This document shows positions 42,475 to 50,591 of a DNA stretch of 64,000 bases, one piece after another; position 1 is the first letter of the stretch, and the number at the start of each line of letters is the position of its first letter. Position numbers and translations under genes: made by a program. The notes below the pieces were generated by a model. That model saw nothing but the letters and a program-made list of their open reading frames with translations, did not search any database and was not told the origin of the DNA. This DNA is from Catellatospora sp. IY07-71. GTDB lineage: Bacteria > Actinomycetota > Actinomycetes > Mycobacteriales > Micromonosporaceae. The DNA is taken from positions 4,373,501 through 4,437,500 of the forward strand of contig NZ_AP023360.1 in the NCBI RefSeq assembly GCF_018326265.1, given 5' to 3'.

Positions 42475-43446
42475 ATGGGTGACTTCGTCTTCGACCATGA
42501 ACGCGTCGGGCCCTCGCTCGCCGCGATGGAGGCCCGCTTCGACGACGTCGCCGCGCGCCTGCGCACCGTGTACGGCCTGCGCCTGCCCCGCCACCTGGCC
42601 GTCTTCGCCGCGTACCTCGCCGCGATCGACGTCCCCGGCAGGCGCGCCCTGGCCGACGGCGTCGGCGTCAGCTCCGGCGGCATCGTGCGCTACTTCGAGG
42701 ACGGCGGCCTCGCGCTGACCGGCCGCGACGGCCTCGACGAGCGGCTGGACTGCCGGTTCCGCTGCGACGCGCCCGAGTTCGTCACCGTGCTGTGGGGCGA
42801 CACCGACGGGCTCCACTTCGGACTGTGGTACGACGACCCCGCCGAGCTGCCCACCCAGGTGGTGCACAACTACGCCCGCGACTCCGCCGAGACCTGGAGC
42901 GAAGCGCTGCCCACGGTGCTGGCCCAGGTGCGCAGGCGCCTCGACGACGCCGAGCAGGACGCCGCCGACGACCCCGACTACGACGCCCCGGACGGCGCCC
43001 GGCAGCGCGCCGAGCTGCTCCGCGCGATCGAGGCGTTCGCCGAGGCCGACGAGCGGGCCTGCGCGCAGGACGGGCCGGTGCGCTGGCGGGGCACGCCGCG
43101 CCCGGCGATCCTCGGCGGGTTCGGGCCCGCGCTGCCGGAGGGCTCCGGCGACCCGCGCGGCGGCTACGAGCGCTACGACGAGCGGTATCAGGCTTATCGG
43201 GCGCGCTCGCCGCTGGTACGGGAGTGGATCGCCGACGCCGAACGGGAGCTGGCGGCCGGGCTGCCCGCGTACGCCCTGGTCCTGGGTAGGGAGCTGCACT
43301 GGCTCGACGCCCCGGACCACCGCGAGGACGCGCTGCGCCTGCTGACCGGTGCATACCGGGCACTGGGGCGGGACGCGCTCGCCGAGATCGCGACCGTGCA
43401 CTACGCGAACCGCGACCTGCGCTCGGTGGAGGTGCTGGTGTCCTGA
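42475..43446 (+). CDS. HPF1-like (DUF2228) protein
   Basis: A 323-residue cytoplasmic protein. Residues 92-130 (CRFRCDAPEFVTVLWGDTDG, LHFGLWYDDPAELP) and the ending (ALRLLTGAYRALGRDALAEI, then HYANRD) parallel eukaryotic HPF1 as I recall it, in the segments with DPPEF, GYFRDSPDEFP and LAEIIEEHLANR. HPF1 completes the PARP1/2 active site for serine ADP-ribosylation. Its catalytic Glu lies in a segment that here reads AAGLPAYALVLG, so that residue appears absent. Bacterial relatives are annotated as ADP-ribosylation family proteins with no known function. There is no PARP-like gene beside it. ATG 42475 is 11 bases after GGAGGAGGG. Confidence 0.62.
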   Translation: MGDFVFDHERVGPSLAAMEARFDDVAARLRTVYGLRLPRHLAVFAAYLAAIDVPGRRALADGVGVSSGGIVRYFEDGGLALTGRDGLDERLDCRFRCDAPEFVTVLWGDTDGLHFGLWYDDPAELPTQVVHNYARDSAETWSEALPTVLAQVRRRLDDAEQDAADDPDYDAPDGARQRAELLRAIEAFAEADERACAQDGPVRWRGTPRPAILGGFGPALPEGSGDPRGGYERYDERYQAYRARSPLVREWIADAERELAAGLPAYALVLGRELHWLDAPDHREDALRLLTGAYRALGRDALAEIATVHYANRDLRSVEVLVS

Positions 43447-43515
43447 GCGGGGCGATGCCGAGCCGACTGCCATTCGTGGGCGGCACGTTTGCGGTGCTCG
43501 CGTATGGTGTCGGCC

Positions 43516-44586
43516 GTGTCCATGATCAGTGAACCCCTCGACTCGACGCCGCTCACCGTGAGCTCCACCGGCCCCGAGATGCGGGAGTTCACCACGCGCG
43601 TCCTCGGACACCGCCAGCGGTGGAACGTCTGGGCCGGCCTGCTCGTCCTCTACGCGGTCATGACGGCCGCCGTCGCGGCCCTCGGCTACGTCGCCTTGAT
43701 GATCGGCGCGCTGGGCGCGCAGGCGCAGGCCGGGCCGTTGCGTGACCACGCCGTGTTCCTGTCGGCCGGCACGGCGGCCTGCCTCGTCGCCGCCGTCTTC
43801 ATCCTGGTCGCCCACGTGAAGAGGGGCGACCGGGAGGAGCTGTTCCGGCTGCACCGGTTCGCCGCCGCCAACGGTTTCGACTTCGCGCCGGAGGTCAAGG
43901 ACCCCGACCTGCCGGGGCTCATCTTCCAGCGCGGCACCCTGCGTCGCGCCTCGGCACGGCTGCGCCGCTCCGGCCCTCGGCCGCTGGAGGTCGCGAACTA
44001 CCGCGCCTGGATCCCGAAGGGGCGCGCGGGCGAGTCGCTGAGCTGGTCCTACTTCGCGCTCACGCTGGACCGGCCGATGCCGCGGATCGTGCTCGAAGCC
44101 CGCGCCGACGGCGGACGGCTGCTCGGATCGAGCCCGCCCGAGACGGACCGGCGGGCGCCGTTGAGCGGCCCGTTCGAGGAGACGTTCCGCCTCTGGTCCC
44201 CGCCCGAGGCGGAGGGCTGGGCACGTGCGCTGTTCACGCCGGACGTCGTCGCGCGGCTCGTCGGCCCCGGGAAGACCGCTTTCGACGTGGAGGTGGTGGC
44301 GGACCGGCTGTTCGTGTACTCCCACCTCCGGTCGCTGTCCTGCTGCGATCCGCAGACCTGGCGGTGGATGAGCGAGACCGCGGCTGCGCTCTACATGCGG
44401 CTCGGGGAGCTCGGCGACGCCACGCGGACGGCCGCTCCCGGCCCGGCCAGCGCCGGGAGTGTGCCGGCCGGTGAGCCGCCGATCGGTCTCGCGCCGCCGT
44501 ACGCGCCGCTGCGCCGCCCGTTCCCGGTCCTGGTCGTGGCCCCGCTCCTCGTCATGATCGGTGTTTGGGCCGTCGTCCTCGCCTGA
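43516..44586 (+). CDS. Membrane protein with a large cytoplasmic domain, unknown function
   Basis: About 356 residues from GTG 43516; ATG 43504 and 43522 are alternatives. A TATGGT stretch 7 bases upstream of 43516 could be the -10 of a leaderless promoter. Two N-terminal membrane segments (VWAGLLVLYAVMTAAVAALG, AACLVAAVFILVAHV) are followed by a 230-residue soluble domain (HRFAAANGFDFAPEVKDPDL, TAFDVEVVADRLFVYSHL). A C-terminal membrane segment (FPVLVVAPLLVMIGVWAVVL) ends it. No family recognised with confidence. Confidence 0.55.
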   Translation: MSMISEPLDSTPLTVSSTGPEMREFTTRVLGHRQRWNVWAGLLVLYAVMTAAVAALGYVALMIGALGAQAQAGPLRDHAVFLSAGTAACLVAAVFILVAHVKRGDREELFRLHRFAAANGFDFAPEVKDPDLPGLIFQRGTLRRASARLRRSGPRPLEVANYRAWIPKGRAGESLSWSYFALTLDRPMPRIVLEARADGGRLLGSSPPETDRRAPLSGPFEETFRLWSPPEAEGWARALFTPDVVARLVGPGKTAFDVEVVADRLFVYSHLRSLSCCDPQTWRWMSETAAALYMRLGELGDATRTAAPGPASAGSVPAGEPPIGLAPPYAPLRRPFPVLVVAPLLVMIGVWAVVLA

Positions 44587-44702
44587 CCGGATCCTTCCCG
44601 CGTGGCGGCCCCGCCGAGCACGTGCACGAAGCTGCTGCGAAGATCTTGCGAACCCTGGCAACCATTCGTCGACCAGCGGTTGTTGGTGTGCCGAGGAGGT
44701 CG

Positions 44703-45203
44703 GTGGTGGAGGATTTCGACGCGTACGTCGTGGCGGCGTGGCCACGGCTGGTGCGCTCCGCCTGGCTGCTGACGGGGGACTGGCACAAGGCCGAGGACCT
44801 CGTGCAGACGGTCCTGGCGCGGGCGTACGGCCGCTGGGCGCGGATCAGGGACGACGCGCCCGACGCGTACCTGCGGGCCATGCTCGCCACCACGTTCCTG
44901 ACCTGGTGGCGGCGTAAATGGCGGGCGGAGGTCCCCACGGAGACGCTGCCCGAGCGGGCGGGCGCCGACGCGCTCTCGCCGCTGGACACGCAGCGCGTCG
45001 TCCGGGCCGCGCTGCTGTCGCTGCCGCAGCAGCAGCGGGCGGTGCTGATGCTGCGCTTCCACGCCGACCTGACCGAGGCGGCGACCGCCGCGGCGCTGGG
45101 CATCAGCGTCGGCACCGTCAAGTCGTACACCGCGCGCGCCCTCACCACCCTGCGCGGTCACGCCGCGCTGCGCGACCTCGTCACGGAAGGAGCACCGCTG
45201 TGA
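44703..45203 (+). CDS. SigE-family ECF RNA polymerase sigma factor
   Basis: A 166-residue ECF sigma factor of the actinobacterial SigE type. Region 2 reads FDAYVVAAWPRLVRSAWLLT and KAEDLVQTVLARAYGRWARI; region 4 reads LSLPQQQRAVLMLRFHADLT and ALGISVGTVKSYTARAL. GAGGAGG sits shortly before the tandem GTG codons at 44703/44706, so the start is one of these; longer readings start in the previous gene's end. Its stop overlaps the next gene's GTG as GTGA, and that gene encodes a single-span membrane protein, the usual place for a regulator of the sigma factor. Confidence 0.85.
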   Translation: MVEDFDAYVVAAWPRLVRSAWLLTGDWHKAEDLVQTVLARAYGRWARIRDDAPDAYLRAMLATTFLTWWRRKWRAEVPTETLPERAGADALSPLDTQRVVRAALLSLPQQQRAVLMLRFHADLTEAATAAALGISVGTVKSYTARALTTLRGHAALRDLVTEGAPL

Positions 45204-46060
45204 GCACCTCCGACATGCGCACCCTGCTGGACGAGGCGACCCGTGAGCTGCCCGCCGACGTCGCGCGGGCGCCGCTGGGCGAGATCCGCCACCGGGTACG
45301 CCGCCGCCGCGCCCGCCGGACGATCACCGTTGCGGCCGTGGCGGCCCTGGTCGCGGCAGGTCTCGTGCCGCTCCTGCACGGCATGGCACAGCAGCCCGCG
45401 CCCGACCCGGCCGTGTCCCGGCCCCCGGCGAACAGCCTGCCGTGGTCGTTCGCCTACCGCGACGGCGACCAGGTGCGGGTCTACCTGCACCGGCAGGACT
45501 GCCGGGTGCTCGACGCGCCCAGGGTGACGGTGGAGGTGCGGGGCGACACGGCGGCCGTCGCCGTCACCGGCACGCTGCGCCGCGCCGACGACTGCACCCG
45601 CGCGGGCATCCCCATGGTCGAGCTGCTGTCGCATGCCGTCAGCACGCAGCAGATCCTCGTGGACCCGGCCACGGGACGCCGGCCGCCTGTGTACGACCGG
45701 GCACACCTGCCGGTCGCGTGGCGGGGCATCCCTCTCAACGGCTACGGGGCCGTCGCCCGAAACGCGGATCCGGAGACGTTCCTCGCCAACTACACACCGA
45801 CGAACACGGGGAACCTCGAGATGGCCGTGTCGCAGGTCGATGTCATGGGCACCGATCCGGCCAAGGCCACCCCGAACGGCGTGCCGCTGCAGGCCGGGCC
45901 GGTCAACGGTGTTCTGTACGACCTGCTCGGCGAGTACCGCTTCCTGTGGCGGGTGCCCGCTCCGGGCGGCGGGGAGCTGGGCTATGAGGTGAGGTCGCTG
46001 CGGCCCGGCCTGTCCCGCGCCGAGTTCCTCGCCCTGCTCGACGGCTTCACCTGGAGCTGA
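45200..46060 (+). CDS. Single-pass membrane protein, putative anti-sigma partner
   Basis: A 286-residue protein. The cytoplasmic N-terminal 40 residues (MRTLLDEATRELPADVARAP, IRHRVRRRRARRT) are followed by one membrane segment (ITVAAVAALVAAGLVPLLHG) and a 220-residue extracytoplasmic domain with two cysteines (Cys in HRQDCRVL and DDCTRAG). The layout matches the membrane proteins coupled to SigE-family sigma genes in actinobacteria. No zinc-binding anti-sigma HxxxCxxC motif is seen. The role as regulator is inferred from the GTGA overlap alone. Confidence 0.6.
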   Translation: MSTSDMRTLLDEATRELPADVARAPLGEIRHRVRRRRARRTITVAAVAALVAAGLVPLLHGMAQQPAPDPAVSRPPANSLPWSFAYRDGDQVRVYLHRQDCRVLDAPRVTVEVRGDTAAVAVTGTLRRADDCTRAGIPMVELLSHAVSTQQILVDPATGRRPPVYDRAHLPVAWRGIPLNGYGAVARNADPETFLANYTPTNTGNLEMAVSQVDVMGTDPAKATPNGVPLQAGPVNGVLYDLLGEYRFLWRVPAPGGGELGYEVRSLRPGLSRAEFLALLDGFTWS

Positions 46061-46094
46061 GCGCAACAGCGGCCTGACCGACACCGACGTCTAC

Positions 46095-46122
46095 GGCGAC
46101 GGCGACGGCGACGGCGACGGCG
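46095..46122 (+). repeat. GGCGAC hexamer tandem repeat
   Basis: GGCGAC repeated 4.7 times in the convergent gap after the putative anti-sigma gene, directly before a family A repeat. Hexamer runs keep reading frame, but no gene spans it. Confidence 0.8.
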
Positions 46123-46173
46123 TTAAGAAGGTGCCCTTCCTCTACGGAAAACGATAAGAAGGTGCCCTTCCTT
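46123..46173. repeat. Family A palindromic repeat, copy 5 (direct arms)
   Basis: Two arms AAGAAGGTGCCCTTCCT in the same orientation around CTACGGAAAACGAT. Like copy 1, but in the opposite sense. It abuts the stop codon of the LacI gene (46174-46176). Confidence 0.88.
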
Positions 46174-47187
46174 TCAGGCGGATTCGCGGGTGACGAGTTC
46201 GGTGGGGAGGACCACGGGGTCCACGGTCTCGGCGCCGTCGATGAGTTCGAGGAGGAGGCGGACTGTTTCGGTGGCGACCTGTTCCAGGGGCTGGCGGACG
46301 GTGGTCAGGCGGGGGTGGGTGGAGGCGGCGATGGCGGAGTCGTCGAAGCCGCCGACGGCGACGTCCTCGGGGACGCGGCGGCCGCGGGCGCGCAGCACGG
46401 CGAGCGCCCCGGCGGCCATCAGGTCGGAGCCGACGAAGACGGCGTCGAGGTCGGGCGTCCGGTCGAGCAGCTCGGTCATGGCGGTCTCGCCGCCGTGCCG
46501 GGAGTAGTCGCCGTGCGCGATGAGCTTCTTGACGGCCTTGCGGCCGAGCACGTCGCAGAAGCCCTCCAGCCGGTTCAGGCCGCCGGGGGTGTCGAGCGGG
46601 CCGGTGATCGTGGCGATCTTCCTGCGGCCCTGGTCGACGAGGTACTGCGTCATCTGGCGGGCGCCCTCGCGGTCGTCGGCGGCGGCGTACGGGATCACGC
46701 CCTCGCGGCCCAGCACCGCGCCGCAGGCCACGGCCGGGATGGACAGGCCGTCGAGTTCGGCCAGCAGCGGGTCGCCGGAGTGGGCCGACAGCAGCAGCAC
46801 CCCGTCGGCGTGGCCGCCGCGCAGGTAGCGGATGACCCGCTCGCGGTCGCCGTCGTCGCCGGCCACCATCATGACCAGGGCGACGTCGCGCTGGGCCAGC
46901 CGCCGGGTGGCCACCCGCAGCAGCACGCTGAAGTTCGGGTCCTCGAACAGCTTCTCCTGCGGCTCGGACAGCACCATGACCACGGTGTTCGTACGCTGGG
47001 TGACCAGGCTGCGCGCGGCGCGGTTGACCACGTACCCGGTCTCGGCGACGGCGCGTTTCACCGCCGCGAGCGCCGCCGTGCTCACGTAGGGGTCGCCGTT
47101 GAGGGCGCGGGACACCGTGCCCCGGGATACTCCCGAGGCACGGGCCACGTCGTGGATCGTGGGACGCCGCTTGTTCGTCACGACCAT
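46174..47187 (-). CDS. LacI-family repressor of the galactan locus
   Basis: A 337-residue LacI protein. HTH residues 9-30 read PTIHDVARASGVSRGTVSRA, and a hinge helix follows (AARSLVTQRTNTV). The periplasmic-binding-like effector domain runs to the end, with DAVFVGSDLMAAGALAVL and VGGFDDSAIAASTHPRLTTV. It should bind the CTGTGAACGTTCACAG operators at 50332, 50550, 52646 and 54353 and release on a galacto-oligosaccharide or galactose. Its ATG overlaps the stop of the permease gene as TGATG, so it is the last gene of the importer operon and is itself autoregulated. Confidence 0.9.
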   Translation of the reverse strand: MVVTNKRRPTIHDVARASGVSRGTVSRALNGDPYVSTAALAAVKRAVAETGYVVNRAARSLVTQRTNTVVMVLSEPQEKLFEDPNFSVLLRVATRRLAQRDVALVMMVAGDDGDRERVIRYLRGGHADGVLLLSAHSGDPLLAELDGLSIPAVACGAVLGREGVIPYAAADDREGARQMTQYLVDQGRRKIATITGPLDTPGGLNRLEGFCDVLGRKAVKKLIAHGDYSRHGGETAMTELLDRTPDLDAVFVGSDLMAAGALAVLRARGRRVPEDVAVGGFDDSAIAASTHPRLTTVRQPLEQVATETVRLLLELIDGAETVDPVVLPTELVTRESA

Positions 47188-48083
47188 CAGCTTTTCACAG
47201 ACCCGCCGGACAGGTCCGTGCGCCAGTACCGCTGCATGGTCAGGAACAGCGCGATCAGCGGGATGATCGACAGCAGCGCCCCGGTGATCACCAGGTTGTA
47301 CAGCGCGGGCTGGTTGGCCCCGGTGGCCAGCAGCGTGTAGAGGCCGACGGTGAGCGGGAAGCGCTCGTCGTCGGCGAGCATGATGAAGGGCAGCAGGAAG
47401 TTGTTCCAGATCGCCACGAACTGGAACAGGAAGATCGTCACCATGCCCGGTCCCATCAGCGGCAGCGCCACCACCCGCAGCAGCCGGTGCTCGCCCGCCC
47501 CGTCGATCCGGCCCGCCTCCAGCAGCGCGTCCGGGATCGCCGCGGCGGCGTAGATCCGGGCGAGGTAGATGCTGTACGGGTGCAGGATGCTGGGCAGCAG
47601 CACCGCCCAGTACGTGTTGGCCAGCCCGGCCTTGGCCAGCAGCAGGTACTGCGGGACCGCCAGCACCACGGCCGGCACCAGGATGCCGCCGATCAGCACG
47701 TTGAAGATGGCGTTGCGGCCGAAGAACCGGAACTTGGCCAGGGCGTACCCGGCCAGCACCGACACCGCCGTGGACAGCAGCGCGCCGACGCCCGCGTACA
47801 GCGCGGTGTTGGCCATCCACTGCCAGAAGATCCCGTCCCGGTACGCCGACAGGTCCGCGATGTTGTCCAGCAGCCCCGTGCCCGGCGTGAACGCGTTCGA
47901 CGTGAACAGCTCGCCGCGGGTCTTGGTGGACGCGGCGAGCACCCAGCACACCGGCAGCAGGCAGTACAGCGCCCCGAGCAGCAGCACGGCCGTGGGCGCG
48001 AGCCCGAACCCCCGGCGTACCCCACGCGGCCGAGGCTTCTCCGCCTCGACGCGCGTGCGCGGCTTCTCCGCGACGGCGGTCAT
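47187..48083 (-). CDS. Sugar ABC transporter permease (MalG/GanQ type)
   Basis: A 298-residue permease. A basic N-terminal extension precedes about six membrane segments (APTAVLLLGALYCLLPVCWV, FNVLIGGILVPAVVLAVPQY). The EAA loop reads LEAGRIDGAGEHRLLRVVAL. Overlaps both neighbours by one to four bases, showing tight coupling in an operon of substrate-binding protein, two permeases and LacI. No ATPase is encoded here. Confidence 0.9.
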   Translation of the reverse strand: MTAVAEKPRTRVEAEKPRPRGVRRGFGLAPTAVLLLGALYCLLPVCWVLAASTKTRGELFTSNAFTPGTGLLDNIADLSAYRDGIFWQWMANTALYAGVGALLSTAVSVLAGYALAKFRFFGRNAIFNVLIGGILVPAVVLAVPQYLLLAKAGLANTYWAVLLPSILHPYSIYLARIYAAAAIPDALLEAGRIDGAGEHRLLRVVALPLMGPGMVTIFLFQFVAIWNNFLLPFIMLADDERFPLTVGLYTLLATGANQPALYNLVITGALLSIIPLIALFLTMQRYWRTDLSGGSVKS

Positions 48084-49006
48084 CTTTCCTCCCCGAACGC
48101 CTGGCGGCGCACCAGCCGCATGAACAGCAGCGACGGCACCACCGAGATCACCGCGATGACCAGCGAGGTGGCCGCCGCCGAGTAGAGGTCGCCGTTGATG
48201 AACGCGTCCGTGTACACCTTCATCAGCGGGCTCCAGGTGGAGCTGACCGCATTCGAGATGGGCCGCAGCGTCATCGGCTCGGTGAACACCTGGATGGTCG
48301 CGATGATGGAGAACACCGTGGTCAGCACCAGCGCCGGGGCCAGCATCGGCACCTTGACCCGCAGCGCGATGGCCAGCTCGCCCGCCCCGTCGATGCGGGC
48401 CGCCTCGTAGTAGTCGCGGGGGATGGCCCGCAGCTGCGTGTAGAGGACCAGCATGTTGAACCCGGTGCCGCCCCAGATCGCGACGTTGACCATCGAGAAC
48501 AGCACCGTGCTCGGGTCGAGCAGGTCCACGTTCTCCACCCCGAACGCGCGCAGCGTGGCGTGGATCGGGCTCAGGCTGGGCAGGTAGAGGAAGCCCCAGA
48601 GCAGGGTGGCGACCACGCCCGGCACCGCGTACGGCAGGAAGATCGCGATGCGGGAGAAGCGGGCCAGCCGCACCCGGGCCGAGTCCAGCAGCAGCGCGAA
48701 CACCAGCGCCAGCCCCAGCATCAGGGTCAGCACCAGCCCGGCGTACCCGAGCACGCGCAGCCAGCCCGCCCAGAACTCGCCGTCGGCGACGGCGGCCCGG
48801 TAGTTGTCCAGCCCGGCGAAGATCTCGGTGCGCGAGTTCTTGCCCAGGCCCAGGCCGGAGAACTTGACCCGGCGCATGCTCAGGTAGGCCGTGTAGCCGA
48901 TCGGCGCGGCCACGAACAGCGTGAACAGCACGACCGCCGGGGCCAGGTACAGGTAGGGGGTGGCGCCCGCGCGGTGTACGCGGGCGCCCTTCTGTGCCGT
49001 GGACAT
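48080..49006 (-). CDS. Sugar ABC transporter permease (MalF/GanP type)
   Basis: A 308-residue permease with six membrane segments beginning YLYLAPAVVLFTLFVAAPIG. The EAA motif is YEAARIDGAGELAIALRVKV. The 4-base ATGA overlap with the next permease and 3-base gap from the binding protein indicate one transcript. Expected to import beta-1,4-galacto-oligosaccharides. Confidence 0.9.
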   Translation of the reverse strand: MSTAQKGARVHRAGATPYLYLAPAVVLFTLFVAAPIGYTAYLSMRRVKFSGLGLGKNSRTEIFAGLDNYRAAVADGEFWAGWLRVLGYAGLVLTLMLGLALVFALLLDSARVRLARFSRIAIFLPYAVPGVVATLLWGFLYLPSLSPIHATLRAFGVENVDLLDPSTVLFSMVNVAIWGGTGFNMLVLYTQLRAIPRDYYEAARIDGAGELAIALRVKVPMLAPALVLTTVFSIIATIQVFTEPMTLRPISNAVSSTWSPLMKVYTDAFINGDLYSAAATSLVIAVISVVPSLLFMRLVRRQAFGEER

Positions 49007-49009
49007 GGG

Positions 49010-50305
49010 TCAGCCGGCCAGCGTGAAGCCGGACTTCTTCATGTCGGCGACCGTCGCGTCCTGCACCGCCGCGAGCGCGTCGGAGAAGGAGGACTTCTGC
49101 TGCACCGCCTTGTCGAAGGCGTCCTTGTACGCGCCGTACGCCACGTTGACGTTCGGGCCGAAGGTGAAGCCGCGCGCGGTGCCCGCGATGGTGGTGGCCT
49201 GCTGCCAGAAGTCGGGCTGGTTGGCGAAGTACTCCGGCGCCGTGGTCAGCAGCTTCTGCCCGCTCTTGGCGGCCGGGTAGATGGCGGCCTCCTTGATCAG
49301 CAGGTCGACGGCCTTGGCGTCGGTGTTGAGCCAGCTCAGGAACTGCGCGGCGGCCTTGCGGTGCTTGCTGCCCGCGGACACCGCGATCGACGAGCCGCCC
49401 CAGAAGCCGGAGTAGCTCTCCCCGGCGCTCCACTGCGGCAGCGGCGCGATCGCCCACTTGCCCTTGCCGTCAGGGGCGTTGCTGGACAGCACGCCCGGAC
49501 CCCAGACCGCCGACGCCCAGGTCAGCAGCTTGCCCCCGTTGAGCGCGGCGTTCCACTCCGGCGTCCACGGCGCCTGCGTGTCGACGGCGCCCTCCTTGGC
49601 CAGGCCGCCCCAGAAGTCGGCGACCTTCTTCGTGGCGTCGTCGTTGATGCCGACCTTCCACGCCTCGCCGGTGATGGCCCACCACTGGCCGCCCGCCTGC
49701 TGCGACAGCCCGGCGAACCAGCCCGGGTCCTTCGTGGAGAACCCGCCCAGGTAGACGCTCTTGTCCTTGGCGCGCACCGTCCTCGCCGCGGCGGCGTACT
49801 CGTCCCAGGTCTTCGGCACGGCGATGCCGTACTTAGCGAACAGGTCCTGGCGGTAGTAGAGCATCATCGGGCCGCTGTCCTGCGGCAGCCCGTACACGGC
49901 GTCCGTGCCCAGGGTGACCAGGCTCCAGATGCCGTCGGAGAACTCGCCGCGCACGCCCTCGACGTCGGCCTTGATGTCGGCGACCGCCTCGGCGGCCACG
50001 AACGACGGGAGCATCTGGTACTCGGCCTGCACCAGGTCGGGCGCGTTGCCCGCCTTGGCCGCGGTGAGGAACTTCGCCGCCGCCTCGTCGCCGCCGGCCT
50101 GCTTGCTGACCGTGACCTTGATGTCGGGGTGCGCCTCGTTCCACACCGCCGCGATCTTGTCCATGTTGGGCGCCCAGGTCCAGAAGGTCAGCTCGACCGG
50201 TCCGGTCTCCTGCGGGGTCTGCTCCTCCGCGCCGCTCGAACAGCCCGCCACGAGGGCGCCGGCGAGCAGCACGGACAGCGCCGCGCTGAGCCGCTTGGTA
50301 CGCAT
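49010..50305 (-). CDS. Sugar ABC transporter substrate-binding lipoprotein (galactan oligosaccharides)
   Basis: A 431-residue family 1 solute-binding lipoprotein. The signal peptide ends at the lipobox LVAGC (Cys22). The mature start VELTFWTWAPNMDKIAAVW is typical, with DLVQAEYQMLPSF and MMLYYRQDLFAKYG further in. ACGGAGGACCT precedes the ATG. A perfect LacI operator lies 27 bases upstream, so the importer should be repressed without galactan. Galactan specificity is inferred from the GH42 and GH53 neighbours. Confidence 0.9.
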   Translation of the reverse strand: MRTKRLSAALSVLLAGALVAGCSSGAEEQTPQETGPVELTFWTWAPNMDKIAAVWNEAHPDIKVTVSKQAGGDEAAAKFLTAAKAGNAPDLVQAEYQMLPSFVAAEAVADIKADVEGVRGEFSDGIWSLVTLGTDAVYGLPQDSGPMMLYYRQDLFAKYGIAVPKTWDEYAAAARTVRAKDKSVYLGGFSTKDPGWFAGLSQQAGGQWWAITGEAWKVGINDDATKKVADFWGGLAKEGAVDTQAPWTPEWNAALNGGKLLTWASAVWGPGVLSSNAPDGKGKWAIAPLPQWSAGESYSGFWGGSSIAVSAGSKHRKAAAQFLSWLNTDAKAVDLLIKEAAIYPAAKSGQKLLTTAPEYFANQPDFWQQATTIAGTARGFTFGPNVNVAYGAYKDAFDKAVQQKSSFSDALAAVQDATVADMKKSGFTLAG

Positions 50306-50331
50306 AGGTCCTCCGTCAAAAGGCGAAATCT

Positions 50332-50347
50332 CTGTGAACGTTCACAG
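50332..50347. promoter_or_regulatory. LacI operator of the importer operon
   Basis: CTGTGAACGTTCACAG, a perfect 16-base palindrome. It lies near the expected transcription start of the minus-strand promoter (TTGACG 50384-50379, 17 bases, CAGACT 50361-50356), so bound repressor would block initiation. Confidence 0.85.
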
Positions 50348-50355
50348 TGCGCCAC

Positions 50356-50384
50356 AGTCTGCGCTGCCGTATCGAGCCCGTCAA
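50356..50384 (-). promoter_or_regulatory. Predicted promoter of the galactan importer operon
   Basis: Read on the minus strand: TTGACG, 17-base spacer, CAGACT. The start would fall at about 50349, inside or next to the operator. The -10 is weak, as is common in actinobacteria. Confidence 0.5.
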
Positions 50385-50426
50385 GGCCCCGTGTCCGAGG
50401 CGTTACACGAGGGTTGCGGCCCTCAT

Positions 50427-50501
50427 GATCGTCCGACTTGCCTGGCAATAGGACGAATCTTGAGCCCGCGACCGCCCATGTGCCGGGCAAGTCGGACGAT
50501 C
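50427..50501. repeat. Family C palindromic repeat, copy 1
   Basis: Arms GATCGTCCGACTTGCCTGGC... and the matching ...GCCGGGCAAGTCGGACGATC, each 21 bases with one mismatch, around a 33-base centre containing ATCTTGA. It sits between the divergent importer and GH42 promoters. The related copy is at 54590. Confidence 0.85.
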
Positions 50502-50549
50502 AAGCGGCCCGCCCCGGGGGACCCTTCCCGGCCGGACCCGGCTCGGCTA

Positions 50550-50565
50550 CTGTGCACGTTCACAG
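50550..50565. promoter_or_regulatory. LacI operator of the GH42 gene
   Basis: CTGTGCACGTTCACAG, one mismatch from the consensus palindrome. It overlaps a -10-like TACTGT (50548-50553) and lies 26 bases upstream of the GTG start. Confidence 0.8.
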
Positions 50566-50591
50566 ACGTACCGTGCTTTCAGGGGGATCCT

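Noticed and set aside
46095-46122. GGCGAC hexamer run as a contingency (phase-variable) locus
   Set aside because: It is in a convergent gap, no reading frame or promoter depends on its length.
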